A stretch of 40,080 nucleotides of DNA from an uncultured Clostridia bacterium (GTDB lineage: Bacteria; Bacillota; Clostridia; Oscillospirales; Oscillospiraceae): positions 1-40,080 of the forward strand of contig CAMCRV010000021.1 in NCBI GenBank assembly GCA_945877365.1, read 5' to 3'. The position numbers were made by a program, and so were the translations under genes. The notes beneath the pieces were generated by a model, which was not told where the DNA came from, searched no databases, and saw only the letters and a list, made by a program, of their open reading frames with translations. Shown here piece by piece: positions 1 to 6,197 of this stretch (position 1 is the first letter of the stretch; every line of letters starts with the position of its first letter).

Positions 1-77
1 TAAAACTCATTACAGACGAAATAATCATCAAAAATCAACCCAAAAAACTACAGTATCAAGATGTAATGTTGTATGAG

Positions 78-122
78 GAAGTCCGTAGTTGATGCGAAGG
101 CATCGCTATGGGCTTCTTTTTT
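78..122 (+). terminator. Rho-independent terminator
   Basis: GAAGTCC (78-84) pairs with GGGCTTC (110-116). An inner GTAG/CTAT and GATGC/GCATC stem closes on a GAAG loop, and six T follow. It should end a transcript entering from the left. Bases 1-77 hold no gene I can support; the TAA at 1-3 could be a stop codon from outside the window. Confidence 0.85.
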
Positions 123-138
123 GCGAAAATATATATAA

Positions 139-230
139 AATGACCGTACAGCAAAAATATTTTTTCTGAAAATATTGTTACAAGGTCATTATGACTGCGT
201 GGCAAATCGACAGTTGGACAAAATGACCTT
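139..230. promoter_or_regulatory. Repeated AATGACC boxes, candidate operator of the XRE regulator
   Basis: AAGGTCATT (182-190) and AATGACCTT (222-230) form a 9-base inverted repeat. A further direct copy, AATGACC, lies at 139-145, and another follows the XRE gene at about 631. The boxes sit just upstream of the XRE ribosome site, as expected for autoregulation. No convincing -35/-10 pair was placed here, and the operator role is inference. Confidence 0.35.
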
Positions 231-269
231 AGAATAAAAGTATCAAACAGACTGGAGGTGATCGGAGCG

Positions 270-629
270 ATGGGCGTAAGTGAATTGAATTACGTGCAAA
301 TCGGACTACGTATAAGAGAAGCTCGTAACGCAAAAGGATGGCCGCAAGCAGAACTTGCATTTCGTGCTGGGCTGAATAGTGCTTATGTGAGCCACATAGA
401 GACAGGAAAGACCAAGCTGGCTCTACCGACTATCGTAAAGATTGCTAATGCTTTGTCTGTTTCTACGGATGAGCTGTTATGTGACAGCTTAGTGCAAACA
501 CAGCACGTTTATGATAAGAAAATTGCGGAAGAACTGAAAGACTGTGATAATATCGAGCTTCAGGCGTTCCTGGAGATTATTCAGTCTACCAAAAAGGTTC
601 TACGCAAAAACCGTGCGACCACAACTTAA
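270..629 (+). CDS. XRE-family helix-turn-helix regulator of the integrated element
   Basis: A 119-aa DNA-binding protein. Residues 10-65 form a classic XRE (Cro/C1) helix-turn-helix: RIREARNAKGW, then AELAFRAGLNSAYVSHIETGK as turn and recognition helix, then a LPTIVKIANALSVSTDELL tail. The last 50 residues are a charged helical extension, perhaps for dimerisation. The ATG at 270 is chosen because GGAGGTG (254-260) precedes it at correct spacing; the GTG at 258 lies inside that ribosome site. It stands directly before a riboswitch and recombinase gene, the usual place for a regulator of excision and transfer. It may bind the AATGACC boxes around it. No effector domain or protease motif is visible. 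Confidence 0.85.
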   Translation: MGVSELNYVQIGLRIREARNAKGWPQAELAFRAGLNSAYVSHIETGKTKLALPTIVKIANALSVSTDELLCDSLVQTQHVYDKKIAEELKDCDNIELQAFLEIIQSTKKVLRKNRATTT

Positions 630-639
630 TAATGACCGA

Positions 640-712
640 GAGTTAGGGCAAAACTGGTGAAAGCCAGTGACGCAAAGCTATAGGGCCTGTAAAATGGCAG
701 CCAGTTGCAAAG
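640..712 (+). ncRNA. Class I cyclic di-GMP riboswitch (GEMM-I) aptamer
   Basis: The conserved GEMM-I core is visible. GGGCAAA leads into the ACTGG/CCAGT hairpin with a GAAA-type loop (P2, about 653-668). Then come the invariant GACGCAAAGC (669-678), TATAGGGCCT, and a closing AGCCAGTTGC (700-708) that can pair with the 5' GCAA. It sits in the 157-base gap between the XRE gene and the recombinase and should sense cyclic di-GMP. Family assignment rests on consensus match by eye; the direction of switching is inferred only. Confidence 0.85.
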
Positions 713-755
713 CTTTTGGATACCCAGCTGTCAGGCCATTTCGTGTCTGGCAGCT
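692..755 (+). promoter_or_regulatory. Likely expression platform of the c-di-GMP riboswitch
   Basis: AGCTGTCAG (726-734) pairs with CTGGCAGCT (747-755), a nine-pair stem with one G-U pair, followed by a T-enriched but broken tail. AAATGGC (692-698), within the aptamer's 3' strand, can instead pair with GCCATTT (735-741), and CAGC can pair with GCTG. The two folds exclude each other, as in a terminator/antiterminator switch. The tail is a poor terminator, so control of translation is also possible. Confidence 0.45.
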
Positions 756-786
756 TTGTGCATTTTGGGGGAAAGGAGAAATTTCA

Positions 787-1839
787 ATGTTAAATAAGCT
801 CAAAAGATTCATAGGTAGTACTGTGAAGGCTGTGTCTACAAAGTATGTGAAAGCTCGTAACGAGTATCTGACTCCGCATACTATCAGAGAGATTCATAAG
901 GTTCTGCGTAATGCGTTCAACCAGGCAGTAAAATGGGAATTGATGACCAGAAATCCGGTAGAACACGCCACGCTGCCAAAAGAAGAACACAAGACCAGAG
1001 ACATCTGGACAGCAGAAGTTCTTCTAAAGGCATTGGAAGCCTGTGACGATGATATTCTTCGTCTGGCAATCAATCTTGCGTTCTCCTGTTCCTTGCGAAT
1101 GGGAGAGCTTCTGGGACTTACCTGGGACTGCGTGGACATCTCACCTGCAAGCATAGAGCTTGGTCAGGCAAGTATCTTCGTTGAGAAAGAATTGCAACGA
1201 GTAAATCGTGAAGCGATGGCAGATCTTAACGGCAAAGATATTCTGTTCAAATTCCCACCCACCTTTGCAAGCACCCACACCGCACTGGTACTCAAAACAC
1301 CTAAAACCAAAACCAGTGTCCGCAAGGTATTTCTCCCGAAGACTGTGGCAGAAATGCTGGTTCAACGTAAGGCTGACATCGAAGAGCTGAAAGACCTTTT
1401 CGGTGACGAGTTTACAGACTTCAATTTAGTATTCTGTTCTTCCAACGGCAAGCCGATTGAGGGTCAGGTTATCAACCGTGCTTTCAATAAGTTGATCGAG
1501 GAGAATGGACTTCCAAAAGTAGTTTTCCATAGTCTTCGCCACTCCAGTATCACCTACAAGCTGAAGCTGAATGGCGGCGATATGAAATCCGTTCAGGGCG
1601 ATTCAGGTCACGCACAAGTCAAGATGGTAGCAGATGTTTATTCCCACATCATCGACGATGACCGCAGACTGAATGCAGAACGTCTGGAAGCAGCTTTCTA
1701 TTCTGGTAGGACTGCAACCCCTGAACCGGTACAAAAGGTGCCAGAAGTCACACAGGACGATGATACGGCACTTCTGATGAGACTCTTACAGAACCCGGAA
1801 ATGAGCGCACTCCTGAAAACGCTGGCAAAGAATCTATAA
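787..1839 (+). CDS. Tyrosine recombinase/integrase, N-terminally truncated with a foreign leader
   Basis: A 350-aa phage-type integrase. All catalytic residues are visible: R in CSLRMGELLGLTW, the beta-hairpin K in LKTPKTKTSVRKV, H-x-x-R in FHSLRH, then GHAQ and the Tyr nucleophile in VADVYSHI. Family members of the Tn916/phage type usually have about 400 residues with an AP2-like arm-binding domain and a full core-binding domain. Here homology starts in the middle of the core-binding domain (LTPHTIREIHKVLRNAF). The first 25 or so residues look unrelated to integrases and resemble the start of a small secreted or membrane protein. The ATG at 787 has GGAGAA at correct spacing; the earlier in-frame start at 667 lies inside the riboswitch. 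It is probably a fusion left by a deletion, and may no longer recombine. Confidence 0.8.
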   Translation: MLNKLKRFIGSTVKAVSTKYVKARNEYLTPHTIREIHKVLRNAFNQAVKWELMTRNPVEHATLPKEEHKTRDIWTAEVLLKALEACDDDILRLAINLAFSCSLRMGELLGLTWDCVDISPASIELGQASIFVEKELQRVNREAMADLNGKDILFKFPPTFASTHTALVLKTPKTKTSVRKVFLPKTVAEMLVQRKADIEELKDLFGDEFTDFNLVFCSSNGKPIEGQVINRAFNKLIEENGLPKVVFHSLRHSSITYKLKLNGGDMKSVQGDSGHAQVKMVADVYSHIIDDDRRLNAERLEAAFYSGRTATPEPVQKVPEVTQDDDTALLMRLLQNPEMSALLKTLAKNL

Positions 1840-1842
1840 CGA

Positions 1843-1907
1843 AACAAGGACAGACCCTTTTACATAGCTGATAAAGCTGTAAGAGGGTCTGTCCTTGTTT
1901 TTTTGTT
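1843..1907 (+). terminator. Strong rho-independent terminator after the recombinase
   Basis: AACAAGGACAGACCCT pairs with AGGGTCTGTCCTTGTT around a TAGCTGATAAAGCTG inner hairpin, followed by a T-run. It separates the recombinase from the next gene. Confidence 0.9.
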
Positions 1908-1923
1908 TTAAGAGGTGAATTAG

Positions 1924-2229
1924 ATGAACATGGAGTTCATGGATGAATACTATGAGCGCATGAGAGCTGATGACATTGAGAAATTATCATCACAGCGTAA
2001 TGACGAATACGAAGAACGGGCTAAGGAGTATTCAGCTGCAAAGAATGCTCTTATTGAAGGGCTTGGATTAAATCATCTGTTTGACAGAAGCCACCAGCTG
2101 ACACCAGAAGAAAAGCGGTTATGGAGATTATTTGACAGAGTTGAGGTTGCGGAGATTATGGCAAGAGATGCTCTCGCTAAAGGTGCTTACATGGTTGGTG
2201 CCGAAGATCGTGAACGAATGCTTCGGTAA
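1924..2229 (+). CDS. Conserved-looking small acidic helical protein of unknown function
   Basis: A 101-aa protein, highly charged and predicted helical throughout, with no membrane segment and no cysteine. It begins MNMEFMDEYYERMRADDIEKL. Further on it has SHQLTPEEKRLWRLFDRVEVAE and GAYMVGAEDRERMLR, which read as two helical hairpins. AGAGGTG (1911-1917) precedes the ATG at good spacing. It lies behind the recombinase terminator in the same AT-richer base composition, so I take it as cargo of the integrated element rather than a chromosomal gene. I do not recognise a named domain, and no function should be assigned. Confidence 0.75.
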   Translation: MNMEFMDEYYERMRADDIEKLSSQRNDEYEERAKEYSAAKNALIEGLGLNHLFDRSHQLTPEEKRLWRLFDRVEVAEIMARDALAKGAYMVGAEDRERMLR

Positions 2230-2234
2230 AAATT

Positions 2235-2254
2235 AGACCTGCTTCGGCAGGTCT
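2235..2254 (+). other. UUCG-capped hairpin after the small element gene
   Basis: AGACCTGC, TTCG, GCAGGTCT: a perfect 8-bp stem with a stable tetraloop, starting 6 bases after the stop codon. No T-run follows, so it may protect the mRNA 3' end or act as a weak terminator. Confidence 0.6.
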
Positions 2255-2310
2255 GCATTACATACAATCATAAAGTCTGAAAAAACCTTTGAAATTCTCA
2301 ATAATTCTGG

Positions 2311-2589
2311 TTGAAAAATTCGGTTTGAAATGATATATTAAACAGACTTAAATTGGTGTCGTGTGACACCAGCGGTCCCACACGAGAATGAACTGGATTT
2401 CCTATCATTCCGCATAACGAGCAGATACATAGTGACATTTTCTTGTATTCAAAATGTCCGCCAAAAATCGAACGGCTTGCTAATTTAGAGCCAGTTGGAC
2501 GTTGTAAAATCCCTCTGAATCAGCTATCACAGCATGGTATCAGATGGGATTGGAAATACTGAAAAAGCCTGTATTTCCAAGCATTTTTT
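2311..2589 (+). ncRNA. Candidate small RNA: promoter-to-terminator unit without a clear gene
   Basis: A near-consensus promoter is present: TTGAAA (2311-2316), a 17-base spacer and TATATT (2334-2339), giving a start near 2346. The unit ends at a hairpin, TTGGAAATAC (2550-2559) with GTATTTCCAA (2571-2580), followed by GCATTTTTT. Inside are further hairpins: GGTGTC/GACACC around 2355-2370, and GACATTTT (2434-2441)/AAAATGTC (2451-2458). No ATG-started reading frame of useful length with a ribosome site lies within. A regulatory RNA or an eroded gene are both possible. Confidence 0.45.
2392..2562 (+). pseudogene. Possible gene remnant, open frame without a start codon
   Basis: A stop-to-stop frame of 56 codons in the gap between the small element gene and attR. 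It ends in a protein-like stretch, LEPVGRCKIPLNQLSQHGIR, then WDWKY and a TGA. There is no ATG or GTG in frame and no ribosome site; a TTG at 2443 is the only alternative start. It could be the C-terminus of a deleted element gene or a chance frame in a noncoding RNA. I do not recognise a family. Confidence 0.25.
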
Positions 2590-2627
2590 AGTATCAGGTG
2601 TCACTTGCCGATGTCGAATCGGGTCTA

Positions 2628-2672
2628 CTCCTAAGCGGCAGGTCGGAGGTTAGAGTCCTCTCTGGGGTGCCA
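2628..2672 (+). repeat. tRNA-Arg(CCU) 3' fragment, presumed attachment site attR
   Basis: The 3' half of a tRNA can be threaded exactly: anticodon loop CTCCTAA (2628-2634, anticodon CCT), anticodon-stem 3' strand GCGGC, variable loop AGGTC, T-stem GGAGG/CCTCT, T-loop TTAGAGT (2650-2656), acceptor 3' strand CTGGGGT, discriminator G and encoded CCA (2670-2672). The 5' half is absent: bases before the anticodon loop do not pair with GCGGC and no D-arm is found. The T-loop carries A where C56 is nearly invariant. This is what site-specific insertion into a tRNA 3' end leaves at the far end of an element. Confidence 0.7.
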
Positions 2673-2676
2673 GCAA

Positions 2677-2708
2677 GCCGGAGTTCCGCGTTGGAACTCC
2701 GGCTTTTG
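2677..2708 (+). terminator. Terminator of the original tRNA transcription unit
   Basis: GCCGGAGTTCC (2677-2687) and GGAACTCCGGC (2693-2703) form an 11-bp stem with a 5-base loop, followed by TTTTG. It starts four bases after the encoded CCA, exactly where a tRNA gene terminator belongs. Confidence 0.85.
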
Positions 2709-2803
2709 TCTGACGAAGCTCCTGCAAAAAGCTCATTTTTCATTGTCTTTCACATCTTTTGTATAAATATAGAATTATTTATTGTAAAATTTTGCAAACT
2801 CTA

Positions 2804-2832
2804 TTGTATTTGATTTGGGAATGTGCTATGAT
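2804..2832 (+). promoter_or_regulatory. Promoter of the SDR gene
   Basis: TTGTAT (2804-2809), 17-base spacer, TATGAT (2827-2832) with an extended TGC just before it. The start would be near 2839, leaving a short leader with AAGGAGG ahead of the ATG at 2868. Confidence 0.75.
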
Positions 2833-2867
2833 ACTGTACAGCAAAAAAACTTAAGGAGGTTTTTAAA

Positions 2868-3668
2868 ATGGACAGATTAAAAGGTAAGGTTGCTATTGTC
2901 ACCGGTTCCACCAGCGGTATCGGTACCGGTATCGCAAAGCTCTTCGCAGCTGAGGGCGCAAAGGTTGTTGTCTGCGGCCGTCGTGAGGCCAAGGGTCAGA
3001 CCGTTGTGGACGCCATCAAGGCCGAAGGTGGCGAGGCTTCCTTCCACTTCATGGACATCATGCAGGTTGAGAGCATCGAGGCTCTGATCAAGGACACTGT
3101 TGAGAAGTACGGCAAGGTTGACATTCTGGTGAACAACGCCGCCAATGTGGGTCTGAAGGACGGCCGCGTGGACGAGCTGACCCTGGATATGTGGGATGCC
3201 GTGTTCTCCTCTGACCTGCGGGGCACCTTCTATGCCACCAAGTGCGTTATCCCCTACATGCAGCAGAATGGCGGCGGCTCCATCATCAACATCGGCTCCA
3301 TGGCTTCCTGCGGCGGCGACCTGGGCTCCACTGCCTACGCCTGCGCAAAGGCCGGTGTGGATATGCTCACCAAGTCCACTGCTCTGCAGTACGGTAAGTC
3401 CAACATCCGCTGCAACTGCGTCCGTCCCGGCCTGATTGTCACCCCCGACAACGAGGGTAAGGTTCCTCAGATTCTGAAGGACATCTTCCTCAACAACATC
3501 ATGGTTCCCCGTTATGGCTGCCCTGCTGATATCGCCAATATGTGCGTATATCTGGGCTCCGACGAGAGCGGCTTCTTCTCCGGCCAGGTTGTCACCGTTG
3601 ACGGCGGCCTGAACAGCCATGTTTCCACCGTTGGCGAGTTCAAGAAGATGGCTTCCCGTACTTGGTAA
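2868..3668 (+). CDS. Short-chain dehydrogenase/reductase (SDR), substrate unknown
   Basis: A 266-aa classical SDR that should oxidise or reduce an alcohol/ketone with NAD(P). The Rossmann motif TGSTSGIG is at residues 12-19, NNAA (a variant of NNAG) at 89-92, catalytic Ser144, and Tyr157-x3-Lys161 (YACAK). The C-terminal GQVVTVDGG typical of the family is followed by about 20 extra residues. Codon choice is very uniform, the promoter has an extended -10 and the ribosome site is a full AAGGAGG, all signs of high expression. It is monocistronic, between the tRNA terminator and its own terminator. Gut Clostridia use such enzymes on bile acids, sugars and fatty-acid intermediates; the sequence alone does not decide which. 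Confidence 0.9.
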   Translation: MDRLKGKVAIVTGSTSGIGTGIAKLFAAEGAKVVVCGRREAKGQTVVDAIKAEGGEASFHFMDIMQVESIEALIKDTVEKYGKVDILVNNAANVGLKDGRVDELTLDMWDAVFSSDLRGTFYATKCVIPYMQQNGGGSIINIGSMASCGGDLGSTAYACAKAGVDMLTKSTALQYGKSNIRCNCVRPGLIVTPDNEGKVPQILKDIFLNNIMVPRYGCPADIANMCVYLGSDESGFFSGQVVTVDGGLNSHVSTVGEFKKMASRTW

Positions 3669-3687
3669 TCCTATTCCGTTTCAAAAT

Positions 3688-3722
3688 GCAGCCCATGGCG
3701 CAAAGGCCATGGGTTGCTTTTT
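3688..3722 (+). terminator. Terminator of the SDR gene
   Basis: GCAGCCCATGGC (3688-3699) and GCCATGGGTTGC (3706-3717) form a 12-bp stem with a six-base loop, followed by TTTTT. Confidence 0.9.
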
Positions 3723-3756
3723 GTTGTGCGGGAATGATAGGATAAACGCAACAACC

Positions 3757-3864
3757 TGCCAGGGAGCCGTGGTCATTGGTGCCGGCAGCGTCGTCACCCG
3801 GGACATTCCTTCCAATACAGTCGCTGTTGGAAGTCCATGCAGGGTAATCCGGGATAATATGTAA
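3757..3864 (+). pseudogene. C-terminal remnant of a hexapeptide-repeat (maltose/galactoside) O-acetyltransferase
   Basis: Only the last 36 or so codons survive: a left-handed beta-helix turn GAVVIGAGSVVTRDIPSNTV followed by AVGSPCRVIRDNM and TAA. This matches the end of LacA/Maa-type acetyltransferases, which are normally about 190 residues. No start codon or ribosome site precedes it in a usable position, and the SDR terminator lies immediately upstream. It is the tail of a gene whose front was lost, probably in a rearrangement near the insertion site. The protein cannot fold or act alone. Confidence 0.75.
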
Positions 3865-3865
3865 C

Positions 3866-3900
3866 AAAACCGCGGCAGACTGCACACTGCCGCGGTTTTT
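3866..3900. terminator. Bidirectional terminator
   Basis: AAAACCGCGGCAG (3866-3878) pairs with CTGCCGCGGTTTT (3888-3900). A-runs on one side and T-runs on the other let it serve the acetyltransferase relic and the converging minus-strand cysteine desulfidase gene. Confidence 0.85.
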
Positions 3901-3914
3901 ATGTTCAGAATTCG

Positions 3915-5195
3915 CTACACGCACCGCTCGGTCATGATCTTCAGAATTACCCGGTCGGTCTGCTGCATTCCCTGCTTTGCCAGAACACCCACATTGGCAA
4001 TGGTGTTATCCACTCCCTTGGTGACGATACCGTCGCCGCTGTAGAATTGCTGACCGCTCTTATACATGGAATAACCCATAATTCCGGCATCCACGGAAGC
4101 GGCAATCTTTGCCGCGCAGGAAGGCTTGGCGCCATCACAGATGGTGCCGCTGAGAATTGCCACCGCATTGACGATGGTATGGGCGATGGCCTGGTAGCTG
4201 CCATCCAGCAGGTAAGCAATGCCTGCCCCCGCTCCCACGCCGGCACTGACTGCACCGCAGTAAGCAGACAGCCGTCCAATTCCGCTCTTCTGGTGAATGG
4301 TCACCAAATCACTGATCAGCAATGCCCGATACAGCTGATCCCGGCTTGCACCCAGATGCAGGGCATAGCGGATCACCGGCAGGGATGCCGTCATTCCCTG
4401 ATTGCCGGAGCCGGAAACGATGACCACCGGTCGTTCACAGCCGCTCATTCTGGCATCGCTTCCCGCAGCAGCCCAGGCCTTGGCTTCGTTGCGGATGTCC
4501 TGGGGATATTCTTTCAAAATGACAGAGCCGATATTGGCGCCCCAATCCCCTTCCAGGCCTTCCTTTGCAATGGCAGAATTGAAATCAATCTGACGATCCA
4601 GCATTTCCCGAACCCGACTCAGCTCCACGGTGTTTGCAAATTCCAGGATATCCTCTACCGACATAAAATCCCGGTCATCCCCGGCATCAACATTGGGCTG
4701 AACCAACGGTTTGCTGAGCAGAGTCTCCCCGTTTCTGGAGATCAGAACCACATTGCTGTGGCTTTCCGCAATCCGCACCGCGGCGCTGTCCTCCCCTGCC
4801 CAGCCGGTAAGCTGAATATCCAGCTGCCAGGGTGTATCTGCGCAGATGATTTCCATGGGAGTCTGCCGGGAGTACCGGTGGATTTCCGGGTGTGCCTCAG
4901 GCGGAATCCGGGAGATAACCTGCAAATGCTGCTCCGCCTCTCCGGCGATAATGCCTGCCGCCACGGCAGCGCGGATACCCTTCAGCTTTCCCGTGTTGGG
5001 AACCACAACACTTTTTACATTTTTTATGATATTGCCGGAAACCTCCACCCGGATCCTTTCCGGCAGCTTCCCCAAGGTCTGGCGCAAAATCGCTGCGGCA
5101 TAGGCAATGGCAATGGGCTCCGTACAGCCTGTGGCCAGCAGGAGCTCATTTTGGAGCACCTCAATATAGGCATCCACAATTTTGGGATCCAGCAT
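3915..5195 (-). CDS. cyuA: L-cysteine desulfidase (CyuA/YhaM, UPF0597 family)
   Basis: A 426-aa iron-sulfur enzyme of the CyuA/serine-dehydratase-alpha-like family. Members split L-cysteine into pyruvate, ammonia and sulfide in the cytoplasm of anaerobes. The family signature LLATGCTEPIAIAYAAA lies near residue 24, SGSGNQGMTASLPVI near 268, and later cysteines in SAYCGAV, GTICDGAKPSC match the likely [4Fe-4S] ligands. Length is typical. The start has AGAGGTG at correct spacing. It is monocistronic with its own promoter and terminator; there is no adjacent cysteine importer (CyuP) or CyuR in view. Relatives were long annotated as L-serine dehydratase, so substrate should be treated as cysteine or serine. 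Confidence 0.88.
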   Translation of the reverse strand: MLDPKIVDAYIEVLQNELLLATGCTEPIAIAYAAAILRQTLGKLPERIRVEVSGNIIKNVKSVVVPNTGKLKGIRAAVAAGIIAGEAEQHLQVISRIPPEAHPEIHRYSRQTPMEIICADTPWQLDIQLTGWAGEDSAAVRIAESHSNVVLISRNGETLLSKPLVQPNVDAGDDRDFMSVEDILEFANTVELSRVREMLDRQIDFNSAIAKEGLEGDWGANIGSVILKEYPQDIRNEAKAWAAAGSDARMSGCERPVVIVSGSGNQGMTASLPVIRYALHLGASRDQLYRALLISDLVTIHQKSGIGRLSAYCGAVSAGVGAGAGIAYLLDGSYQAIAHTIVNAVAILSGTICDGAKPSCAAKIAASVDAGIMGYSMYKSGQQFYSGDGIVTKGVDNTIANVGVLAKQGMQQTDRVILKIMTERCV

Positions 5196-5231
5196 ATCAG
5201 CACCTCTGTATCTGTAGTTTTTTCTATATTC

Positions 5232-5259
5232 AGTATATCATTTCCTATGGAAAACGCAA
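5232..5259 (-). promoter_or_regulatory. Promoter of the cysteine desulfidase gene
   Basis: Read on the minus strand: TTGCGT (5259-5254), 16-base spacer, TATACT (5237-5232). The start would fall near 5225, 30 bases before the ATG. Confidence 0.6.
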
Positions 5260-5335
5260 GTATTTTCCGTGATGATGTTCTCCATTGGGCTTTGGTTTTT
5301 TGCATTACGGCATTCCAAACCTGACGGAACGGTTT

Positions 5336-5983
5336 TCAGGGCGTATAAAACCGGATCAACTCCACGGCCTCCCCATTTTCCAGCCGCAAGGCGGTGTTCT
5401 GGGGAGAGAAGCTGTGATCCAGATTGCCGGAAAGGAAATCCTCCGCAGAATATGCCGTTTCCGCTCCGGAAATATCTGCCCGGTCAAAGTAAACAAAGCT
5501 GTCCGCCACAGGCAGCACCGTGGTGCCCACCGGTTTCCACAGGTGCATATCGTTGCTGGAAACCGCATAGTACACGCCATCGTCGTCGGTTCGCAGGGTA
5601 TAGCCGTCCTGCTCATAGCCGCCGTTGATGCGGATATCTCCCTTTTCCTCTTCCAGAGAACGAACAGGAACGGTGTTTCCCTCTATCACCAACTCGTCCC
5701 CCACCTTCAGGCCGGCAATATCCACCGGGTCATACCTGTCCCAGTAGCTGTACACCGTGACCCGGAGCTGGATGGCTCCATCCTCATTGCGGAAAATGTC
5801 TCCGGCCTCCAGAGAAACAGCCACCGTACAGTCCTTCAGATTGTCCAAATCCACACCGGCAGGCAGTGGGGAGATGGTTACAGAGGCCGCAGCCTCCTCA
5901 GAAGGCTGCGTGTGCGCGTGGGATACCCCACAGCCGGACAGCAGCAGCCCCAACACAAGAATCAGCAGCGCAGTTTTCTTCAT
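5336..5983 (-). CDS. Secreted lipoprotein of unknown function
   Basis: A 215-aa predicted lipoprotein. MKKTALLILVLGLLLSGCG gives a charged start, a hydrophobic core and a lipobox LLSGC with Cys17 as the lipidated residue. After a short acidic/Ala linker the mature part is beta-rich, with a segment (DLKNLKDC-like TVAVSLEAGDIF, then GLKVGDELVIEGNTVPVRSL) that reads like an OB/SH3-type barrel. The start at 5983 is preferred to the longer frame because GGAGG precedes it and the signal peptide then starts correctly. It has its own promoter and no partner gene. I do not recognise a named family. Confidence 0.75.
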   Translation of the reverse strand: MKKTALLILVLGLLLSGCGVSHAHTQPSEEAAASVTISPLPAGVDLDNLKDCTVAVSLEAGDIFRNEDGAIQLRVTVYSYWDRYDPVDIAGLKVGDELVIEGNTVPVRSLEEEKGDIRINGGYEQDGYTLRTDDDGVYYAVSSNDMHLWKPVGTTVLPVADSFVYFDRADISGAETAYSAEDFLSGNLDHSFSPQNTALRLENGEAVELIRFYTP

Positions 5984-6015
5984 GGCAAATCCTCCATAGG
6001 CCTTATGATATCGGG

Positions 6016-6044
6016 ATTGTACCACAAAACCTGCCATAGATCAA
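6016..6044 (-). promoter_or_regulatory. Promoter of the lipoprotein gene
   Basis: Minus strand: TTGATC (6044-6039), 17-base spacer, TACAAT (6021-6016). Confidence 0.65.
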
Positions 6045-6197
6045 ACGAATTTTCCATGAATCCAAAGCGCCATTTCCTTTACATTGTTCATTTTCTTTTT
6101 GGAATTTTACAAATTATTCAAGAATTCAGAGATTTGGGCGGTAAAATATAGAGTATTGAAAATGGATATTTATCGCAATCGGAAAGGAGCTTCCTCC

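Noticed and set aside
667..786. Upstream start of the recombinase
   Set aside because: It lies within the riboswitch and has no ribosome site; the ATG at 787 has GGAGAA at good spacing.
2598..2672. A functional tRNA-Arg gene
   Set aside because: Only the 3' half folds; there is no acceptor 5' strand, no D-arm, the anticodon stem does not pair and T-loop C56 is changed.
2877..3620. A 247-codon minus-strand frame
   Set aside because: Shadow of the SDR gene, caused by its very regular codon use; the sequence is low-complexity and Gly/Ala/Val-rich.
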